Shown here piece after piece: positions 46,827 to 55,724 of a stretch of DNA of 64,000 nt. A program made the translations under genes and the position numbers. Position 1 is the first letter of the stretch. Each line of letters begins with the position of its first letter. The notes under the pieces were generated by a model. The model was not told the origin of the DNA, searched no databases, and worked only from the letters and a program-made list of their open reading frames with translations. Origin of the DNA: Massilia yuzhufengensis (GTDB lineage: Bacteria; Pseudomonadota; Gammaproteobacteria; Burkholderiales; Burkholderiaceae_D); contig NZ_FOLD01000008.1 of assembly GCF_900112225.1 (NCBI RefSeq), positions 62,001 through 126,000 of the forward strand. The letters are read 5' to 3'.

Positions 46827-46923
46827 CACCTCAAAGCTCTGCAAGCAACACGACCACCGCATCACCTGTGTTTTTACCCAGTATTTTTCCCACGAACACC
46901 CACCAGCCGTATATCATTCCACA

Positions 46924-47460
46924 ATGATTATTCTCGGCATCGACCCGGGCCTGCGCACCACCGGCTTCGGCGTCATTGAAAAACACGGCAACACACTGCG
47001 CTACATCGCCTCCGGCACCATCAAGACCGGCCTGGAAGGCGCCTTGCCGCCGCGCCTGAAGGTGATCCTGAAAGGCGTGAGCGACATCGTCGCCGCCTAC
47101 CAGCCCGGCTGCGCGGCCATCGAAAAAGTCTTCGTCAACGTCAACCCGCATTCCACGCTGCTGCTCGGCCAGGCCCGGGGCGCGGCCATCACCGCGCTGG
47201 TGGGCGCCGACCTTGATGTGGCCGAATACACGGCCGTGCAGGTCAAGCAGGCCGTGGTCGGCACCGGCAAGGCGGCCAAGGCGCAGGTGCAGGACATGGT
47301 CGCGCGGTTGCTGAAACTCCCGGGCCTGCCCGGCACCGATGCCGCCGATGCGCTCGGGGTGGCCATTTGCCACGCGCACAGCATGGATGCGCTGGCGCTG
47401 ATCGGCGCGCTGGCGCCGGCGTCCGGCACGCTGAGCATGAAACGCAGCCGCCTCGTTTAA
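46924..47460 (+). CDS. ruvC: Holliday junction endonuclease RuvC
   Basis: Resolves Holliday junctions. 178 residues with the catalytic acids in [27 protein letters not shown] and [14 protein letters not shown]. The start [11 protein letters not shown] at 46924 is standard. Followed by ruvA 20 bp later and ruvB, the full resolvasome set. Confidence 0.96.
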   Translation: MIILGIDPGLRTTGFGVIEKHGNTLRYIASGTIKTGLEGALPPRLKVILKGVSDIVAAYQPGCAAIEKVFVNVNPHSTLLLGQARGAAITALVGADLDVAEYTAVQVKQAVVGTGKAAKAQVQDMVARLLKLPGLPGTDAADALGVAICHAHSMDALALIGALAPASGTLSMKRSRLV

Positions 47461-47480
47461 GAACAACCAAGGAAACCTCG

Positions 47481-48059
47481 ATGATCGGTCGTCTGTCCGG
47501 AACCCTGCTCGAAAAAGCGCCACCCCACGTGCTGGTGGACTGCAATGGCGTCGGCTATGAAGTCGACGTGCCGATGAGTACCTTCTACAACCTGCCGCAT
47601 ACGGGCGAACGGGTGGTGCTGTTCACCCACCTGGTGGTGCGCGAAGACGCGCACCTGCTGTTCGGCTTCGGCAGCGCGTCGGAGCGGGCGCTGTTCCGCC
47701 AGCTGATCAAGATCACCGGCATCGGCGCGCGCATGGCGCTGTCGATCCTGTCGGGCATGACGGTAGCCGACCTGTCGCAGGCCGTCACGCTGCAGGAAAC
47801 CGGGCGCCTCGTGAAGGTCCCGGGCATCGGCAAGAAGACCGCCGAGCGCTTGCTGCTGGAACTCAAGGGCAAGCTGGGCGCCGACATCGGCGTGGTGGGC
47901 GGCGTGGCGCGCGACGATGCGCAGGTCGACGTCCTCAATGCGCTGGCCGCTTTGGGGTATTCTGACAAGGAGGCGCTGCTGGCCATCAAGAACATGCCGG
48001 CCGGCGCGACCGTGTCCGACGGTATCAAGTTCGCCCTCAAGGCCCTGTCCAAAGCGTAA
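47481..48059 (+). CDS. ruvA: Holliday junction branch migration protein RuvA
   Basis: Tetrameric junction-binding subunit. 192 residues: OB-fold start [20 protein letters not shown], two helix-hairpin-helix motifs ([18 protein letters not shown] and [17 protein letters not shown]), and the C-terminal domain that contacts RuvB. Seven bp before ruvB. Confidence 0.96.
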   Translation: MIGRLSGTLLEKAPPHVLVDCNGVGYEVDVPMSTFYNLPHTGERVVLFTHLVVREDAHLLFGFGSASERALFRQLIKITGIGARMALSILSGMTVADLSQAVTLQETGRLVKVPGIGKKTAERLLLELKGKLGADIGVVGGVARDDAQVDVLNALAALGYSDKEALLAIKNMPAGATVSDGIKFALKALSKA

Positions 48060-48066
48060 TTAAAAG

Positions 48067-49134
48067 ATGAGCATCCAGACCGACAATTTCACCGAGCACC
48101 GCGTCATCGACGCGGCCCCGGCCTCGCCCAACGAGGAGGCGATCGAACGCGCCTTGCGTCCGAAGCAGCTGGAAGAGTACGTCGGCCAGGAAAAGATCCG
48201 CGACCAGCTGGAAATCTTCATCCACGCGGCCCGCAAGCGCAAGGAAGCGCTCGACCACACGCTGCTGTTCGGCCCGCCGGGCCTGGGCAAGACCACCCTG
48301 GCCCACATCATCGCGCGCGAGATGGGCGTCAACCTGCGCCAGACTTCCGGCCCGGTGCTGGAGCGCCCGGGCGACCTGGCCGCGCTGCTGACCAACCTGG
48401 AACCGAACGACGTCTTGTTCATCGACGAGATCCACCGCCTGTCGCCGGTGGTCGAAGAGATTTTGTATCCGGCGCTCGAGGACTACCAGATCGACATCAT
48501 GATCGGCGAGGGCCCGGCCGCGCGTTCCGTAAAGCTCGACCTGCAGCCGTTCACGCTGGTCGGGGCCACCACCCGCGCCGGCATGCTGACCAACCCGCTG
48601 CGCGACCGCTTCGGCATCGTTGCGCGCCTGGAGTTCTACAACGTCGAAGAGCTGACCAAGATCGTCACCCGCAGCGCCGCGCTGCTGGGGGCGCCGATCG
48701 ACCAGGACGGCGCCCGCGAAGTGGCGCGCCGCGCCCGCGGCACCCCGCGGATCGCCAACCGCCTGCTGCGCCGCGTGCGCGACTATGCGGAAGTGAAAGG
48801 CAACGGCGACATCACCAAGGCCATCGCCGACCTCGCGCTCAAGATGCTCGACGTCGACTCGGTCGGCTTCGACGTCATGGACCGCAAGCTGCTCGAAGCG
48901 GTGCTGTTCAAGTTCAGTGGCGGCCCGGTCGGCATCGGCAACCTGGCGGCGGCGATCGGCGAGGCGGCCGACACCATCGAAGACGTGCTCGAACCCTTCC
49001 TGATCCAGCAGGGCTATTTGCAGCGCACTCCGCGCGGGCGCATCGCCACGCCGCTGGCCTACCACCACTTCGGCGTGGCTGCGCCGCGCATCAGCCCGAC
49101 GGGCGATTTGTGGGATAACCTGCCGCCGGCGTGA
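48067..49134 (+). CDS. ruvB: Holliday junction helicase RuvB
   Basis: Hexameric AAA+ motor for branch migration. 355 residues with Walker [12 protein letters not shown], Walker [10 protein letters not shown], sensor 1 [10 protein letters not shown], arginine finger region [15 protein letters not shown] and a winged-helix end ([13 protein letters not shown]). Confidence 0.97.
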   Translation: MSIQTDNFTEHRVIDAAPASPNEEAIERALRPKQLEEYVGQEKIRDQLEIFIHAARKRKEALDHTLLFGPPGLGKTTLAHIIAREMGVNLRQTSGPVLERPGDLAALLTNLEPNDVLFIDEIHRLSPVVEEILYPALEDYQIDIMIGEGPAARSVKLDLQPFTLVGATTRAGMLTNPLRDRFGIVARLEFYNVEELTKIVTRSAALLGAPIDQDGAREVARRARGTPRIANRLLRRVRDYAEVKGNGDITKAIADLALKMLDVDSVGFDVMDRKLLEAVLFKFSGGPVGIGNLAAAIGEAADTIEDVLEPFLIQQGYLQRTPRGRIATPLAYHHFGVAAPRISPTGDLWDNLPPA

Positions 49135-49162
49135 ACTTTGCGCCAGCGCTGGACCAGGCCGC

Positions 49163-49336
49163 TTAGCCCCGGCGCTTCGACAGCAAGGCGCCGATTCCAA
49201 TACCAATCGCAATGCCGGGACCAATGCCCAGCGCAAGATTGCCCATGGCGACACCGATGCCGCATCCAATCGCGACGCCGAAGCACAGGCCCATGCCAAT
49301 ATATTTGCGTTTCTTCGCATCGTCATCAGCCGACAT
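49163..49336 (-). CDS. Glycine-zipper small membrane protein
   Basis: 57 residues: a charged start MSADDDAKKRKYIGMG, then two Gly-rich hydrophobic stretches (FGVAIGCGIGVAMG and IGPGIAIGIGIGALLS) and a basic end SKRRG. GxxxG spacing suggests tight helix packing in the membrane. Its ATG shares one base with the stop of the upstream histidine kinase gene, so it is translated in the same operon. Not a recognised family; may be an accessory to the kinase. Confidence 0.6.
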   Translation of the reverse strand: MSADDDAKKRKYIGMGLCFGVAIGCGIGVAMGNLALGIGPGIAIGIGIGALLSKRRG

Positions 49337-51480
49337 TACTTCTCCTTGGTAACGGATGCCAGGACGGCATCGAGCCCCTCCGGCGAGGCGGGTTTGAGCA
49401 GGTGGTGATCGAAGCCGGCAGCGTGGGTGCGCGCCCGGTCTTCCTGCGCGCCCCAACCGGTCAAGGCGACCAGGCCGAGGTTTCCCAGCCCCGGCAGCGC
49501 ACGCAGGGCACGGGCCGCCCCGTATCCATCCATGCGCGGCATGCCAAGGTCGAGGAAGGCCAGCTCCGGTATGAAGACGGCGCCGGCCTGCACGGCTTCT
49601 TCGCCGTCGTAGGCCACACGTACTTCATGGCCTTTTTCGCGCAGCAGGAAGGCCAGGGTATCGGCGGCGTCGACGTTGTCGTCGGCGACCAGTACCCGCA
49701 GCCCGGGCTGGCCCGAAGGCGCGGCGTTGCCCGCCATGCCGGCCGGGGCAGGCGCCTCCGTCGCGGTCTCCAGCGCGCGCGGCAGGCGAATGGTAAAGCT
49801 GCTGCCCTGACCGGGACCCGCACTCGATGCGGTCACGGTCCCGCCATGCAGCGTCACCAGGTGGCGCACCAGCGACAGGCCGATACCCAGGCCACCCTTC
49901 GATATCACGATGCTGTGCGGCGCCTGCGAGAACATCTCGAACACGCGGCCGAGGTCCTGTTTGGCGATCCCGATCCCGGTGTCGGCCACCTCGATCACCA
50001 CGCTGTCGCCGCGCGTGCCTGCGCTCACCGTGATCCGGCCTGGCTCGGTGGTGTACTTGCTCGCATTCGACAGCAGGTTGCTGAGCACCTGGCTCAGGCG
50101 CACCGTGTCGACATCGATCCACAGCGGTTCGGGCGGCACATCCAGCGCCAGCGCGTGGCGGCCGGCCTCGATCAGCGGCAGGCTGGTTTCGACGGCGCTC
50201 GCAATCACCGATTGCAGGTCGACCCGCTTGACCTGCAAGTCCATCTTGCCGCTGGAGATGCGCGCGATGTCCAGCAAGTCGTTGATGAGATGGACCATCT
50301 GGTCGACCTGGCGTTCCATCGTCCCGCGCACCCGCTCCAGCATCTGTGGCTTGTCGCCGCTCAGGCGCAGCAGTTCGAGCGCAGTGCGGATCGGCGCCAG
50401 CGGATTGCGTAGTTCATGCGCGAGGGTGGCGAGGAATTCGGACTTGCGCCGGTCGGCTTCGCGCAGCGCTTCCATCGAGCGCACCCGTTCGATGTGGGCC
50501 CAGCAGCGGTCGACGACCGCCTCGACCAGCGCCACCTCGTCCGCGCTCCAGTTGCGTGGCTGCTGCTGGTGCACCGCCATCATGGCCACCAGCCGGCCCT
50601 GCTTGACCAGGGGGCAGCAGATGATCGCCTTGATGCCGATCTGGTTGAACATGTCGGCGCCGTCCTGCGCCGCCAGTTCGCGGTCGACGTCATTGATCAG
50701 GAGCGTGCGGCCGACCCGCAGGTTGGAGGTGGCGCGCGAGCCGAACAGGTCGAGCGAGTACTCGCCAACGGTGCTGATCGCCCCTTCGACCCGCCAGTCG
50801 TGGCGGATCGTGAAGCGGTCGTTGTCCTCTTCCAGGTCGGCGTAGGCGACCCGGGTCGCGCCCAGGTACTCGCCGAGCAGCCGGGTGCTGTGGTCCATGA
50901 TGGCTTTCGGCTCGTCGGCCAGGCGGGTCGCTTCGCCGATCGCATCGAGAAGGCGCAGGCGCTCCTGCTGCGAACGGATCTTCCCGGTGGTCTCGCTGCA
51001 GACACACAGCACCCCGGCGATCTCGCCGGCCTCGGCGCGAATCGGGCTGGTCGAAAAACTCGCGAACACCTGCTCCGCGAAGCCATTGCGCGTCAACGTG
51101 AATTCCTGGTCCTCGAACCAGAGCGTGTCGCCTTGCAGCGTTGCGGCCAGCATGGGACCGACGACATCCCATACTTCATGCCAGACTTCGCAGAAAGGCC
51201 GGCCCAGCACCTGCCGCGGATCCGCAGACTTGGCGCCCAGGATCTCGCGATAGCCGTCGTTGTAGAGCAGCAGCAGGTCGGGCCCCCACGCGATATACAT
51301 GGGGTGGCGCGCGCTGAGCATCATGCTGACCGCGGTGCGCAGCGATTGCGGCCATGTGTCCAGGGCGCCCAGCGCCGTGGACGCCCAGTCGAAGCTGCGG
51401 AATACCACGCCCATGCCGCCGCCGCCGGAAACGAAGCCAGGGCTTGGAGGAAGAAGGCTGGCTGGGGCTGAATCTTGCAT
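49336..51480 (-). CDS. Hybrid sensor histidine kinase/response regulator
   Basis: 714 residues, cytoplasmic (no membrane helix). PAS-like domain (about 50-165), GAF domain (about 190-335, EYLGATRVAYADLEED), HisKA with phospho-His 355 in ATLAHELRNPLAPIRT, HATPase near 440-565 (VLSNLLSNASKY, VADTGIGI, GGLGIGLSLVRHL), and a C-terminal receiver near 600-705 with the phospho-Asp in AFLDLGMPRMDGYGA. The signal is unknown. It is followed by the overlapping glycine-zipper gene. Confidence 0.93.
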   Translation of the reverse strand: MQDSAPASLLPPSPGFVSGGGGMGVVFRSFDWASTALGALDTWPQSLRTAVSMMLSARHPMYIAWGPDLLLLYNDGYREILGAKSADPRQVLGRPFCEVWHEVWDVVGPMLAATLQGDTLWFEDQEFTLTRNGFAEQVFASFSTSPIRAEAGEIAGVLCVCSETTGKIRSQQERLRLLDAIGEATRLADEPKAIMDHSTRLLGEYLGATRVAYADLEEDNDRFTIRHDWRVEGAISTVGEYSLDLFGSRATSNLRVGRTLLINDVDRELAAQDGADMFNQIGIKAIICCPLVKQGRLVAMMAVHQQQPRNWSADEVALVEAVVDRCWAHIERVRSMEALREADRRKSEFLATLAHELRNPLAPIRTALELLRLSGDKPQMLERVRGTMERQVDQMVHLINDLLDIARISSGKMDLQVKRVDLQSVIASAVETSLPLIEAGRHALALDVPPEPLWIDVDTVRLSQVLSNLLSNASKYTTEPGRITVSAGTRGDSVVIEVADTGIGIAKQDLGRVFEMFSQAPHSIVISKGGLGIGLSLVRHLVTLHGGTVTASSAGPGQGSSFTIRLPRALETATEAPAPAGMAGNAAPSGQPGLRVLVADDNVDAADTLAFLLREKGHEVRVAYDGEEAVQAGAVFIPELAFLDLGMPRMDGYGAARALRALPGLGNLGLVALTGWGAQEDRARTHAAGFDHHLLKPASPEGLDAVLASVTKEK

Positions 51481-51618
51481 CGCAGAGTAGACAGGTAGCC
51501 TGCCTGGATTGGAAATAGCAAGACAATAGCATCTTGTCGGCTCCTTCGTGGATCCGGATCCGGCCAGGTTGCACCGTCGATTCGTTCAGCGTTTGCTGCA
51601 GGATTGCCATCGGGCGTG

Positions 51619-52809
51619 TCAACGCTTGTGCAGCAGATCCATGGTGTGGCGGGCGATCATCAGCTCTTCGTTCGCGGGCACCACCCACACCGATACCGGA
51701 CTCGCTGCCGCGCTGATGCGCGCGACGCCCGTGCCCGGGGCGGCATTCGCATCCTTGTCGATCTCCACCCCCAGCCAGCGTGCGTCGCGGCATACGGCGG
51801 CGCGCAGGGCGACGCTGTTTTCGCCGATGCCGCCGGAGAACACCAGTGCGTCGATGCCACCGAGCGCGGCCGCCATCGAACCGAGCTCGCGGCCGATCCG
51901 GTACACCATCAGGTCGATCGCCAGCCGCGCGCGCGGCGCGTCGCTCGCTTCGAGCTCGCGCATGTCGGCCGAGATCCCGGACACCCCCAGCAAGCCCGAT
52001 TTCAAGTAAAGCAGGTCCTGGACTGCCGCCACATCCATCCCGAGCTGGTCAATCAGGTACAGCACCACGCCCGGATCGACCGCGCCGCAGCGGGTCCCCA
52101 TCGGCAAGCCGTCGATGGCGGTAAATCCCATCGAGCTGGCGATGCTGCGTCCCGCATGCATGGCGCACATGCTGGCGCCATTGCCGAGGTGCGCGGCCAC
52201 CACCCTGGCGCCGGCCAGCGCCGGTTCCGCATCCGGCAAGCGGCTGGCAATGTATTCGTAGGACAGGCCGTGGAAGCCATACCGGCGGATACCCCGGTCC
52301 GTGATCGCGGGCGGCAGCGCAAAGGCTTGCGCCAGCGCGGGCTGGGAGCGGTGGAAGGCAGTGTCGAAGCAGGCAACCTGCAGCACGCCCGGCGCCATCT
52401 GCATCGCCGCCCGCACCGCCGCCAGGTTGTGGGGCAGGTGCAAGGGCGCCAGCGGCACCAGTGTTTCCAGCTCGGCCAGTACCGTCTCGTCAAGCGCTGC
52501 CGGTCCGCTGTAGAGCGAGCCGCCATGCACGATGCGGTGCCCGACCGCGCGCAGTGATTGCCCGCCGCTGCGGGTTGCAAGGAAGGCGAGCAGGGCCTTC
52601 ATTCCCGCAGCGTGATCGAGCGCCTGCGGCCAGGTTTGTTCGTGCACGTTGTTCTGCGCCGCATCCTGCACCAGGAAACGGGTCGGCCCGCTGAACAGGT
52701 TCTCGACGCGCCCCTTGAGCAGCAATTCACTGGCCCCGTTCCCGTACAGGGAAAACTTGATGCTCGACGAGCCCGTGTTCAGGACGAGGATATGGTCGGT
52801 CGACGCCAT
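51619..52809 (-). CDS. ackA: Acetate kinase
   Basis: Interconverts acetyl phosphate + ADP and acetate + ATP. 396 residues with LVLNTGSSSIKFSLYG at the N-terminus, the catalytic region HRIVHGG and YGFHGLSYEYI, HLGNGASMCA and the C-terminal FSGGIGENS. The start MASTDHILVLN at 52809 is chosen; 44 extra codons upstream overlap the pta-like gene. Four bp after the phosphotransacetylase gene, giving a complete acetyl-P pathway. Confidence 0.95.
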   Translation of the reverse strand: MASTDHILVLNTGSSSIKFSLYGNGASELLLKGRVENLFSGPTRFLVQDAAQNNVHEQTWPQALDHAAGMKALLAFLATRSGGQSLRAVGHRIVHGGSLYSGPAALDETVLAELETLVPLAPLHLPHNLAAVRAAMQMAPGVLQVACFDTAFHRSQPALAQAFALPPAITDRGIRRYGFHGLSYEYIASRLPDAEPALAGARVVAAHLGNGASMCAMHAGRSIASSMGFTAIDGLPMGTRCGAVDPGVVLYLIDQLGMDVAAVQDLLYLKSGLLGVSGISADMRELEASDAPRARLAIDLMVYRIGRELGSMAAALGGIDALVFSGGIGENSVALRAAVCRDARWLGVEIDKDANAAPGTGVARISAAASPVSVWVVPANEELMIARHTMDLLHKR

Positions 52810-52813
52810 CGGG

Positions 52814-53755
52814 TCAGGCCCCGAGCAGTGGTTTACCCGCAAGCGAGCGGTGCGCCACCAGTACCGCGACCGCGCATGACGCCAGCCGGGCTTCCACCGA
52901 GTCCGAGCGGCTGGCCAGGATGATCGGCACGCGCGCGCCAAGCACGATCCCGGCGGCGCCCGCCCCGGCCATGAAGCTCAGGCTCTTGGCCAGCATATTG
53001 CCGGCCTCGAGGTCAGGGGTGACCAGCACGTTGGCCCGGCCCGCGACCGGCGACACCAGGTTCTTGATCGCAGCCGCTTCAGGGTCGATCGCATTGTCCA
53101 TCGCCAGCGGCCCGTCGAGCATGGCGCCCGTGATCTGGCCGCGGTCCGCCATCTTGCACAGCGCCGCCGCGTCGATCGTGGCCGGCATCCTGGGATTGAC
53201 CGTTTCCACCGCTGCCAGGATGGCGACGCGGACCTCCTCGAAGCCCAGCACGTGCGCCAGGTCGATGGCGTTTTGCACGATGTCGACCTTGTCGGCCAGG
53301 GTGGGAATGATATTGACCGCGGCATCGGTGATGATCAGGGGTTCGGCCCGCCCCGGCACCTCCATCACGAAACAATGGCTCAGTCGCCGCGCGGTGCGCA
53401 GGCCGGTGACGCTGTCGACCACCGCCCCCATGAGTTCATCGGTATGCAGGCTGCCTTTCATGAGCGCTTCCGCCTGGCCCGCCCGGACCAGTTCGACCCC
53501 GCGCGCGGCCGAGGCGTGACTGTGTGGCGTGTCGATCAATTCCAGCATGCCGATATCGAGATTGCTCTCCTCGGCCGCGCGCAGGATGCGGCTGCGCGGA
53601 CCGACCAGGACGGGAACGATGAGTCCGATCTTGAAGGCGTCCAGCGCAGCTTCGAGCGATGAACGGTCGCAGGGGTGCGCCACGGCGACCCGCACGGGCC
53701 CGACACGGCGGGCGGCGTCGATCAGTCGGTCGAACTGCGGATGCGGCATGGTCAT
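52814..53755 (-). CDS. Phosphate acetyl/butyryltransferase family protein
   Basis: 313 residues, the short phosphotransacetylase type without the extra N-terminal domains of E. coli Pta. Characteristic stretches: MKGSLHTDELMGAVVD, GRAEPLIITDAAVNIIPTLA, VLVTPDLEAGNMLAKSL. It makes acetyl-P (or butyryl-P) from the acyl-CoA for the adjacent acetate kinase. Alternative start 6 bp downstream. Divergent from the amidohydrolase operon, with a 20-bp palindrome between them. Confidence 0.9.
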   Translation of the reverse strand: MTMPHPQFDRLIDAARRVGPVRVAVAHPCDRSSLEAALDAFKIGLIVPVLVGPRSRILRAAEESNLDIGMLELIDTPHSHASAARGVELVRAGQAEALMKGSLHTDELMGAVVDSVTGLRTARRLSHCFVMEVPGRAEPLIITDAAVNIIPTLADKVDIVQNAIDLAHVLGFEEVRVAILAAVETVNPRMPATIDAAALCKMADRGQITGAMLDGPLAMDNAIDPEAAAIKNLVSPVAGRANVLVTPDLEAGNMLAKSLSFMAGAGAAGIVLGARVPIILASRSDSVEARLASCAVAVLVAHRSLAGKPLLGA

Positions 53756-53830
53756 GGCTACTCCTGCAAGGATAAACCGCGAGGATAGCAGTTATGCCGC
53801 GCCAACCAGCGCGCCGCAGCATACAAGGGC

Positions 53831-53850
53831 GAGGTGACAAATGTCACCTC
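53831..53850. promoter_or_regulatory. Perfect 20-bp palindrome, candidate operator
   Basis: GAGGTGACA at 53831-53839 and TGTCACCTC at 53842-53850 are perfect inverted repeats around AA. The site lies 77 bp before the first amidohydrolase ATG and 75 bp before the pta-like ATG on the other strand. Size and symmetry fit a dimeric LuxR-type response regulator, such as the one encoded at the end of the same operon. Confidence 0.6.
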
Positions 53851-53927
53851 AAACCGATGGCGCATGCGTCTATCGGCGCGCCCCCTTCGTTCGCATACTG
53901 GCTGCATACCAACCAAGCGAGGAATGT

Positions 53928-55724
53928 ATGAACACCAGCCTGAAAGCCCTGTCCGCCGCCGCCATCCTGTTCGTATCGAGCGCCACGATTGCCGCCCCCA
54001 CGCTGGTGCAGGACGTGCGCGTCTTCGACGGCGAGCGCGTGATCGAGCGCCGCTCGGTCCTGTTCGACAAGGGCGTGATCGTCGATGCCGATTTCCGCGG
54101 CGCCGTGCCCAGGGACGCGCGGGTGGTGAACGGCGCCGGCCGCACCCTGCTGCCCGGCCTGATCGACGCCCACACCCACGCCTTCCGCTTTCATGAATTG
54201 CCGGTGCTGTTCGGCGTGACCACCCAGATCGACATGTTCACCGACATCCCCTCGATGACGGCCGCCAAGCAGGCGATGCGCAGCGGCCGCAACGCGGCGC
54301 GCGCCGACCTGTTCTCGGCCGGCACCCTGATCACCGCCCCGAACGGCCACGGCACCCAGTTCGGCATCGCCATCCCGACTCTCACCAGGGCGCAAGACGC
54401 GCAGTCCTTCGTGGATGCCCGCATCGCCGAAGGCTCGGACTTCATCAAGATCGTGATGGAAGGCGGCTACGGCTTCAAGTCGCTCGACCTGGCCACGGTG
54501 AAAGCCGTGATCGCGGCGGCGCACCGGCGCGGCAAGCTGGCGGTGGTCCACATCAGCACCGAGGCGGACGCGCGCGCCGTGCTGGAAGCCGGCGCCGACG
54601 GCCTGGTGCACCTCTACACCGGCGCCACCGCCGACGCCGCTGGCCTGGCCAGGCTGGCGCGGAGCAAAGGCGCCTTCGTGATCCCGACCTTCACCGTCCT
54701 GGAAAGCATGGCCGGCGCCAAGGACGACGACCTGCTCGCCATTCCCGCTTTCGCGGGCATGCTGGACAAGGACGGCCAGGCCCCGCTCAAGGCGCGCTAT
54801 GGCGCGCAGGCCAAGCCGGCGCTGCTGGTCGCACCGAAGGCGGTGACGGCGGCGATGCTCAAGGCAGGCGTGCCGGTGCTGGCCGGAACCGATGCGGGCA
54901 ATGCCGGCACCCAGTACGGCGTGAGCATGCACCGCGAACTGGCGGCATTGGTGGAAGCAGGCCTGAGCCCGGCGCAGGCGCTGGCGGCGGCGACCAGCGC
55001 CCCGGCCAAGGCCTTCAAGCTGGGCCAGCGCGGCCGCATCGCCAAGGGCTACAAGGCCGACCTGCTGCTGGTCGAAGGCAACCCGGCCGCGGACATCCGC
55101 GCCACGCGCCAGATCGTCGAAGTGTGGAAGGACGGCGAGAGCGCCAACGGGCTGCGCGACGGCCAGCGCCAGCTGGTGGCGAAAGCCGCGCAGGCAGCGC
55201 AGGGCGGCAAGGGCCAGGCGCTGCCGGCCGACGGCCGCATCAGCCAGTTCAGCGACAAGCGCCTGGCCAGCCCCTTCGGGATGGGGTGGGGACCGTCGAC
55301 CGACAGCTTCGCCGGCGGCAAGTCGACCGTGAAGCTGGCGGCGCAGCCGGCGCTGCCGGACGGCCAGGTGCCGCTCGCGATCGACGCCAGCGTCATGCCG
55401 GGCCTGCCTTTTGCGTGGGCCGGCGTGGCCTTCATGCCGGGCAGCCAACCAATGCAGTCGGTGGACCTGAGCGCTGCGAAAGTGCTGCGCTTCAAGGTGC
55501 GCGGCGACGGCAAGCAATACCAGGTGATCGCCATGTCGCAGGGCGTCCAGATGCCCGGCGCCAGCCCCTTCACGGCGGGCCCCGAGTGGACCGAAATCAC
55601 GGTGCCGTTCAGCGCCCTGAAAGGGATCGATCCGGCGGCCCTCACCATGCTTGGTTTTAACGCCGGGCCGCAGCCGGGCGACTACCGCTTCGAGATCGCC
55701 GACGTCCGCCTGCTGGCCCAATGA
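53928..55724 (+). CDS. Secreted amidohydrolase with C-terminal CIA30 domain (copy 1)
   Basis: 598 residues. Signal peptide (ALSAAAILFVSSATIAAP). Metal-dependent amidohydrolase domain (about 25-400) with the HxH motif LIDAHTHAF, the probable carbamylated Lys in GSDFIKIVMEGGYG, metal His in AVVHIST and GLVHLYTG, and catalytic Asp in AGTDAGNAGTQ. Near residue 435 begins a CIA30-like beta-sandwich (ISQFSDKRLASPFGMGWGP to the end). The closest named enzymes are imidazolonepropionase/prolidase-like amidohydrolases; no substrate can be given. The TGA overlaps the ATG of copy 2. First gene of a four-gene operon ending in a two-component system. Confidence 0.9.
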   Translation: MNTSLKALSAAAILFVSSATIAAPTLVQDVRVFDGERVIERRSVLFDKGVIVDADFRGAVPRDARVVNGAGRTLLPGLIDAHTHAFRFHELPVLFGVTTQIDMFTDIPSMTAAKQAMRSGRNAARADLFSAGTLITAPNGHGTQFGIAIPTLTRAQDAQSFVDARIAEGSDFIKIVMEGGYGFKSLDLATVKAVIAAAHRRGKLAVVHISTEADARAVLEAGADGLVHLYTGATADAAGLARLARSKGAFVIPTFTVLESMAGAKDDDLLAIPAFAGMLDKDGQAPLKARYGAQAKPALLVAPKAVTAAMLKAGVPVLAGTDAGNAGTQYGVSMHRELAALVEAGLSPAQALAAATSAPAKAFKLGQRGRIAKGYKADLLLVEGNPAADIRATRQIVEVWKDGESANGLRDGQRQLVAKAAQAAQGGKGQALPADGRISQFSDKRLASPFGMGWGPSTDSFAGGKSTVKLAAQPALPDGQVPLAIDASVMPGLPFAWAGVAFMPGSQPMQSVDLSAAKVLRFKVRGDGKQYQVIAMSQGVQMPGASPFTAGPEWTEITVPFSALKGIDPAALTMLGFNAGPQPGDYRFEIADVRLLAQ

